This document shows positions 5,011 through 8,907 of a stretch of DNA of 8,907 nucleotides, piece after piece. This DNA comes from Chitinophagaceae bacterium (GTDB taxonomy: Bacteria > Bacteroidota > Bacteroidia > Chitinophagales > Chitinophagaceae). The notes beneath the pieces were generated by a model. It had not been told where the DNA came from. It worked only from the letters and a program-made list of their open reading frames with translations, and did no database searches. How positions within the stretch are numbered: the stretch's first letter is position 1; every line of letters begins with the position of its first letter. A program made the translations under genes and the position numbers. The stretch lies in assembly GCA_018061385.1 (NCBI GenBank), contig JAGOUF010000055.1, forward strand, positions 1-8,907. The letters run 5' to 3'.

Positions 5011-7698
5011 ATGGCAAATCGTTTAAAAAAGAAAACATCTTTACCACCCAACCCAGAAGAATTAACTACCGACAAAGTAGAAGAAGTAACTGTGCAAGAA
5101 GTGGTAAAAGATGAACGTACCACTAAAATTTTAGGAGCAACAAGTTTATTGTTTACTATATTTTTATTTGTAGCATTTACCTCGTACCTATTTACTTGGC
5201 AAGAAGATCAAGATAAAGTGCATCAATTTGGAATTAAAATTTTTGCAATTCACGATGTTACAGTTAGTAATTTATTGGGCGTTTTGGGTGCTTATACAGC
5301 TCATACCTTTATGTACAAAGGGTTTGGCTTAGCAACATTTTTATTTTGTACATTCTTTTTTGTGTTAGGAGCCAACTTATTATTTGGCAAAAAAATATTT
5401 TCGTTACAACGCAATCTAAAATATTTAATTGTTGGTTTAGTTGTATTAAGCATGGCATTGGCATTTGTAAGTAGTGCTGCAGGATTTAGTTGGGGCGGTG
5501 CATTTGGCGAATTGTTGAATGCTTGGTTTGTAAAATGGATTGGTAGTGTTGGCACTGGTGCATTGTTAACTCTAAGTGTTTTTGCTTATGTAATTTGGCG
5601 TTTTAATCCCACGTTTACTTGGCCAGAAGAATTGTTTAAGCAATTGTTTGCAAGTAAACCTACCCCAATTGTTGAAGATAAGTTTGAAGCAAGTGTAGAT
5701 TCAGAAGAAACAGCAATTGAAGAAAATGAAGAAGAAGAAATTACCACAGAATTAGGCAAATTGTACATTGATAAAGAACTTGAAGAGCCCATTAGTAACA
5801 ACAAATTAAAAACTGATGACGGAAAAGGCGTAACTGTAATTATGCCTGAATTAGAAATTATCAACAACAATCCATTGATTGAATTTGATGTAAATGAAAA
5901 AGAACTCGTTGATGAGGAATTGATTGAAGAAGAAGATATTTTAACTGAAGCTGAACCGATTGTTACAGAAATGCCCTTATCGGTAAACGACACATTTGCA
6001 CAAAAAATTGCTGATGGTTTAGAATTAGAAATAAAACCCACCGAAAAGGAGGATGACGCAAATGAAATGAACCTTGACGTACATCCAACTGCTGAAATTG
6101 AAGAAGAAAATGAAGCTCCTTTATTGGATGATGTTGAGCCAAATGAAATGGATGAAACTGCTTTAGAAGTTAGAAGTGATGAGTTGGCAACCATCAACTA
6201 CGACCCTACTCTAGATTTAAGAGATTATAAATATCCAGAGTTGCATTTATTAGAAACACATGGCAGTGAAAAAATTGTTCATGATCCTGCAGAACTAGAA
6301 ATGAACAAAAATCAAATTATTGCTACACTTAAAAACTATGATATTGCTATACAACGCATAGCAGCAACTGTTGGCCCAACAGTAACTTTATATGAAATTG
6401 TACCTGCACCTGGTGTAAGAATTAGTAGAATAAAAAACTTAGAAGATGATATTGCATTAAGCCTTGCAGCCCTTGGTATTCGTATCATTGCTCCAATTCC
6501 AGGAAAAGGAACTGTGGGTATTGAAGTACCCAATGTAAATAAGAGAGTGGTGAGTATGAAAACTTTATTGAGTAGCGATAAATTTCAAAACAACAACTAT
6601 TCTTTGCCAATTGCCATTGGTAAAAAAATTGATAACGAAAACTTTATTGTAGACCTAGCAGCCATGCCACATTTGTTAATGGCAGGTGCAACTGGTCAAG
6701 GTAAATCTGTAGGGTTGAATGCTGTGTTGGTTTCGTTGTTGTATAAAAAACATCCATCTCAATTAAAATTTGTTTTGGTAGATCCTAAGAAAGTAGAATT
6801 GAGTTTATATAGAATTATTGAAAAACATTTTTTAGCCAAATTACCGGGTGAAGAAGAAAGCATTATTACGGATACTAAAAAAGTGGTTCATACATTGAAT
6901 GCTTTATGTATTGAAATGGACAACAGATACGATTTATTAAAAGAAGCTGGTTGTAGAAATATTAGAGAATACAATGAGAAGTTTACCAATAGAAAATTGA
7001 ACCCACAAAAAGGACATCAATACTTGCCATTTATTGTTTTGGTGGTAGATGAATTTGCTGATTTAATTATGACTGCTGGCAAAGAAGTTGAAATGCCAAT
7101 TGCACGTTTGGCACAGTTGGCAAGAGCCATTGGAATACATTTAATTATTGCTACACAACGCCCATCTGTAAACATTATTACAGGTACAATTAAAGCCAAC
7201 TTCCCTGCAAGAATTGCTTTTAAAGTATCGTCTAAAATTGATAGTAGAACCATTTTAGATACTGGTGGAGCAGAACAATTAATTGGTAAAGGCGATATGC
7301 TAATTAGTTATAATGGAGAAGTTACACGTTTGCAATGTGCTTTTGTTGATACACCTGAAGTTGAAAATATTTGTGAGTTTATTGGTAAGCAAAGAGGCTA
7401 TCCTGACGCATTTCTATTGCCTGAATATGTAGATGAAAAAGAAGAAGGAGGAAAAGATTTTGACGATGGCGATAGAGATGTATTATTTAGCGATGCAGCA
7501 AAATTAATTGTACAAAACCAAGTAGGTAGTACTTCGTTAATACAAAGAAGAATGAAATTGGGTTACAATCGTGCTGGTAGATTAATGGATCAATTAGAAA
7601 GAGCAGGAATTGTTGGCCCTAATTTAGGAAGTAAAGCCAGAGAAGTACGCTACAAATCGGAATTGGAATTACAAGAATATTTAGATTCTATTGCATAA
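5011..7698 (+). CDS. ftsK: DNA translocase FtsK/SpoIIIE family
   Basis: This 895-residue septum-located, ATP-driven DNA pump moves chromosome ends apart during division and couples segregation to dimer resolution. The N-terminal membrane part has about four or five helices (near 41-62, 88-102, 104-125, 136-158 and 177-197). A strongly acidic, low-complexity linker of about 200 residues (roughly 206-425) follows. The motor then has an alpha domain (about 431-520, with GPTVTLYEIVPAPGVRISRI), Walker A GATGQGKS (559-566, K565), Walker B LVVDE (677-681, D680 and E681), and an ARAIGIHLIIATQRPSVNIITG segment. A C-terminal winged-helix gamma domain (about 823-895, with GSTSLIQRRMKLGYNRAGRLMDQLERAGIVGP) normally reads polar DNA motifs. 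The start at 5011 gives a short basic then acidic cytoplasmic N-terminus before the first helix. The reading frame is intact and full length for a Bacteroidota FtsK. It ends convergently with rfaE1. Confidence 0.97.
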   Translation: MANRLKKKTSLPPNPEELTTDKVEEVTVQEVVKDERTTKILGATSLLFTIFLFVAFTSYLFTWQEDQDKVHQFGIKIFAIHDVTVSNLLGVLGAYTAHTFMYKGFGLATFLFCTFFFVLGANLLFGKKIFSLQRNLKYLIVGLVVLSMALAFVSSAAGFSWGGAFGELLNAWFVKWIGSVGTGALLTLSVFAYVIWRFNPTFTWPEELFKQLFASKPTPIVEDKFEASVDSEETAIEENEEEEITTELGKLYIDKELEEPISNNKLKTDDGKGVTVIMPELEIINNNPLIEFDVNEKELVDEELIEEEDILTEAEPIVTEMPLSVNDTFAQKIADGLELEIKPTEKEDDANEMNLDVHPTAEIEEENEAPLLDDVEPNEMDETALEVRSDELATINYDPTLDLRDYKYPELHLLETHGSEKIVHDPAELEMNKNQIIATLKNYDIAIQRIAATVGPTVTLYEIVPAPGVRISRIKNLEDDIALSLAALGIRIIAPIPGKGTVGIEVPNVNKRVVSMKTLLSSDKFQNNNYSLPIAIGKKIDNENFIVDLAAMPHLLMAGATGQGKSVGLNAVLVSLLYKKHPSQLKFVLVDPKKVELSLYRIIEKHFLAKLPGEEESIITDTKKVVHTLNALCIEMDNRYDLLKEAGCRNIREYNEKFTNRKLNPQKGHQYLPFIVLVVDEFADLIMTAGKEVEMPIARLAQLARAIGIHLIIATQRPSVNIITGTIKANFPARIAFKVSSKIDSRTILDTGGAEQLIGKGDMLISYNGEVTRLQCAFVDTPEVENICEFIGKQRGYPDAFLLPEYVDEKEEGGKDFDDGDRDVLFSDAAKLIVQNQVGSTSLIQRRMKLGYNRAGRLMDQLERAGIVGPNLGSKAREVRYKSELELQEYLDSIA

Positions 7699-7708
7699 TT
7701 CTTAAGAG

Positions 7709-7756
7709 AACAATAGGTTATGTAATAAGAAATCCGCATTTCAATAACCTATTGTT
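7709..7756. terminator. Nested hairpin between convergent ftsK and rfaE1, likely bidirectional terminator
   Basis: AACAATAGGTTAT (7709-7721) and ATAACCTATTGTT (7744-7756) are perfect 13-bp complements. Inside the 22-nt loop is a second small stem, GAAAT/ATTTC (7729-7733 and 7738-7742), around CCGC. The element fills most of the 65-nt gap between the ftsK stop and the rfaE1 stop, so it would lie at the 3' end of both transcripts. Neither side has a proper T-run, so it may act as an mRNA 3' end protector more than as an intrinsic terminator. Confidence 0.6.
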
Positions 7757-7763
7757 AAATGAT

Positions 7764-8756
7764 TTATTGAGCTGTAAGCAACTGTATGGTTTCTTGCAAT
7801 AATTTCTCTTTATTAATTGCAACAGTACCAACTTCTTCGCAAACTAATCCACCAGCAATATTTGCAATTTCGGCACTTAGGTGAATGTCTTTTGTAATTG
7901 CAAACACCAACGATGCAACAGCAATTACAGTATCGCCAGCACCACTAACATCAGCAATGCTTCTTACATGTGTTGGTATAAGATTGGCCTTTGTTGGCGT
8001 ATTGTAGAAAATACCTTTTTCTGATAAAGTAATTAAAGAAATACTATGTTGCAATTGTTGGTTTAATTGAGAATGAATTTGTTGCAACGTATCCATATCC
8101 AACTTGTCATTCAATAAGTTCAATGCTTCTTTTACTTCTTTTAAATTGGGTTTAAAAATATCTACACTTTTAAATACAAAAAAATTTTTACGCTTTGGAT
8201 CTACTGTTGTAATTACATGGTACTGTTTACACAATGCAATGGTTTTTGTAATTAAGTTTTCTGTTAAAACACCTTTGTTGTAATCTTCAAAAATTAAGAC
8301 ATTGGGTTTATTGGTATTGAATAAGGTTTCTAACTTATGTAACAATTCAGCTTCATAACTTGCGTCAATATCGTTGGTAATTTCAGCATCTAAACGCATC
8401 ATGTGTTGATTGCGAGAAATAATACGTGTTTTATTGGTAGTAATTCTATTGTTAACTTTTACAATACCATCTGTATTAATGTGTTTTTGTTGTAGCAATT
8501 CAATCAACTTATCGCCATCATCATCATTGCCTATTACAGAAAAAACAAATGTTTGTGCATCTAATGCAATGGTGTTTAAGGCAACATTACTTGCTCCTCC
8601 CATTCTATACTCTTTCTTTTTTAAAGTAACCACAGGCACTGGTGCTTCTGGAGAAATTCGTTCAACATTTCCCCACATGTACGTATCTAACATTATATCG
8701 CCAATAATGGCAATTTTTATGTTTTTAAATCCATCAAATAATTCCGAAAAATTCAT
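7764..8756 (-). CDS. rfaE1: D-glycero-beta-D-manno-heptose-7-phosphate kinase (RfaE1, PfkB/ribokinase family)
   Basis: This cytoplasmic sugar kinase phosphorylates heptose 7-phosphate at C1 in the ADP-heptose route to the LPS inner core. The 330 residues match the kinase half of E. coli HldE. The N-terminal signature GDIMLDTYMWGNVERISPEAPVPVV (19-43) is characteristic of this subfamily, with sugar-binding D20 and D24. Other PfkB features are MGGASNVA (52-59) and the anion-hole/catalytic motif DVSGAGDT (269-276) with catalytic base D275. The cytidylyltransferase-like half of bifunctional HldE is missing; the protein ends naturally after the kinase fold, so the nucleotidyltransferase (RfaE2) should be encoded elsewhere. 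The ATG is 5 nt downstream of the permease stop codon, so the two genes probably share a transcript and the ribosome-binding region lies inside the permease coding end. Another PfkB sugar kinase specificity is possible but less likely given the signature. Confidence 0.92.
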   Translation of the reverse strand: MNFSELFDGFKNIKIAIIGDIMLDTYMWGNVERISPEAPVPVVTLKKKEYRMGGASNVALNTIALDAQTFVFSVIGNDDDGDKLIELLQQKHINTDGIVKVNNRITTNKTRIISRNQHMMRLDAEITNDIDASYEAELLHKLETLFNTNKPNVLIFEDYNKGVLTENLITKTIALCKQYHVITTVDPKRKNFFVFKSVDIFKPNLKEVKEALNLLNDKLDMDTLQQIHSQLNQQLQHSISLITLSEKGIFYNTPTKANLIPTHVRSIADVSGAGDTVIAVASLVFAITKDIHLSAEIANIAGGLVCEEVGTVAINKEKLLQETIQLLTAQ

Positions 8757-8761
8757 GCTAC

Positions 8762-8907
8762 CTATTTTTTATTCGTTGCTAATGCAAGATAATACATTGG
8801 AATTCCTATTAAAACAATTATTAAACCAGGCCATGTATATTGAGGTTTAAACCATACCAACATTGTACAAAAAGCAGTACCCATAAGAATGTACAATGCT
8901 GGTAAAA
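8762..8907 (-). CDS. APC-family amino acid permease, C-terminal end only
   Basis: On the minus strand an open frame enters at the window edge and runs 47 residues to a TAG stop at 8762-8764. It reads LPALYILMGTAFCTMLVWFK, then PQYTWPGLIIVLIGIPMYYL, then ALATNKK. The two hydrophobic helices separated by a K-P-x-Y-T-W-P-G-L turn, and the GIPMYYL ending with a short basic tail, resemble the last two membrane segments of Bacteroidota amino acid permeases of the APC superfamily (inner membrane, amino acid uptake or exchange). The substrate cannot be inferred. The gene is upstream of rfaE1 with a 5-nt gap, suggesting co-transcription. It is cut by the window end and shows no sign of being broken. 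The call comes from a short C-terminal fragment. Confidence 0.72.
   Translation of the reverse strand, partial: LPALYILMGTAFCTMLVWFKPQYTWPGLIIVLIGIPMYYLALATNKK

Noticed and set aside
4929..5114. 61-codon plus-strand frame overlapping the ftsK start.
   Set aside because: It overlaps the first 35 codons of ftsK in another frame, has no recognisable content, and its second half is only a frameshifted ftsK reading.
5586..6197. 203-codon open frame on the minus strand opposite the ftsK linker, rich in Ser.
   Set aside because: It is the antisense reading of the Glu/Asp-rich linker, whose codon bias keeps stops out. The composition is low-complexity Ser with no domain, and the plus-strand gene is certain.
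8410..8850. 146-codon plus-strand open frame across the rfaE1 start and the permease end.
   Set aside because: It overlaps two well-supported minus-strand genes in antisense and has no recognisable family pattern.
1..8907. Considered mobile elements, phage or defence islands, CRISPR arrays and tRNA/rRNA genes.
   Set aside because: I saw no transposase, integrase, regularly spaced repeats or tRNA-like cloverleaf. Gene content, coding density and composition are uniform and housekeeping in character.

Overview
The window looks like an ordinary chromosomal segment of a Gram-negative Bacteroidota bacterium, most likely near Chitinophagaceae; the family-level placement is inferred from protein style, not a search. 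Support comes from several features. The DNA is AT-rich (about one third G+C by eye). One gene encodes an Oar-like TonB-dependent outer-membrane protein. No start codon has a clear Shine-Dalgarno sequence. One promoter matches the Bacteroidota TTTG / TAnnTTTG pattern. A heptose-phosphate kinase implies an LPS-type outer membrane.

Layout, left to right. (1) Positions 2-1531 (+) hold the C-terminal part of a TonB-dependent receptor, closed by a strong hairpin terminator at 1554-1587. (2) Positions 1752-3838 (+) hold a two-gene unit: an NfeD/YuaF-like membrane protein with a C-terminal OB-fold, then a long flotillin/SPFH protein 11 nt downstream, ending at a near-perfect terminator (3851-3881). 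(3) From a well-formed promoter (3878-3908), shikimate kinase aroK (3925-4434) is followed after 42 nt by a DUF423/TMEM256-like small membrane protein (4477-4878). (4) A 132-nt gap of unusual composition, with two DnaA-box-like words and a palindrome, precedes the DNA translocase gene ftsK (5011-7698). (5) Convergent to ftsK on the minus strand are a stand-alone ADP-heptose-pathway kinase rfaE1 (7764-8756) and, directly upstream of it, the C-terminal end of an APC-family amino acid permease (8762-8907). A 48-nt nested hairpin lies between the convergent genes.

The genes do not form one pathway. The clearest functional partnership is NfeD plus flotillin, a membrane-microdomain scaffold module equivalent to YuaF-YuaG or YqiJ-YqiK. 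The others are housekeeping genes: aromatic amino acid biosynthesis, chromosome segregation at division, LPS core precursor synthesis and amino acid transport. I found no mobile element, CRISPR array, RNA gene, defence system or other clearly undescribed system. The items most worth a second look are the noncoding stretch before ftsK, the nested hairpin at 7709-7756, and the tandem 11-residue repeats in the flotillin.
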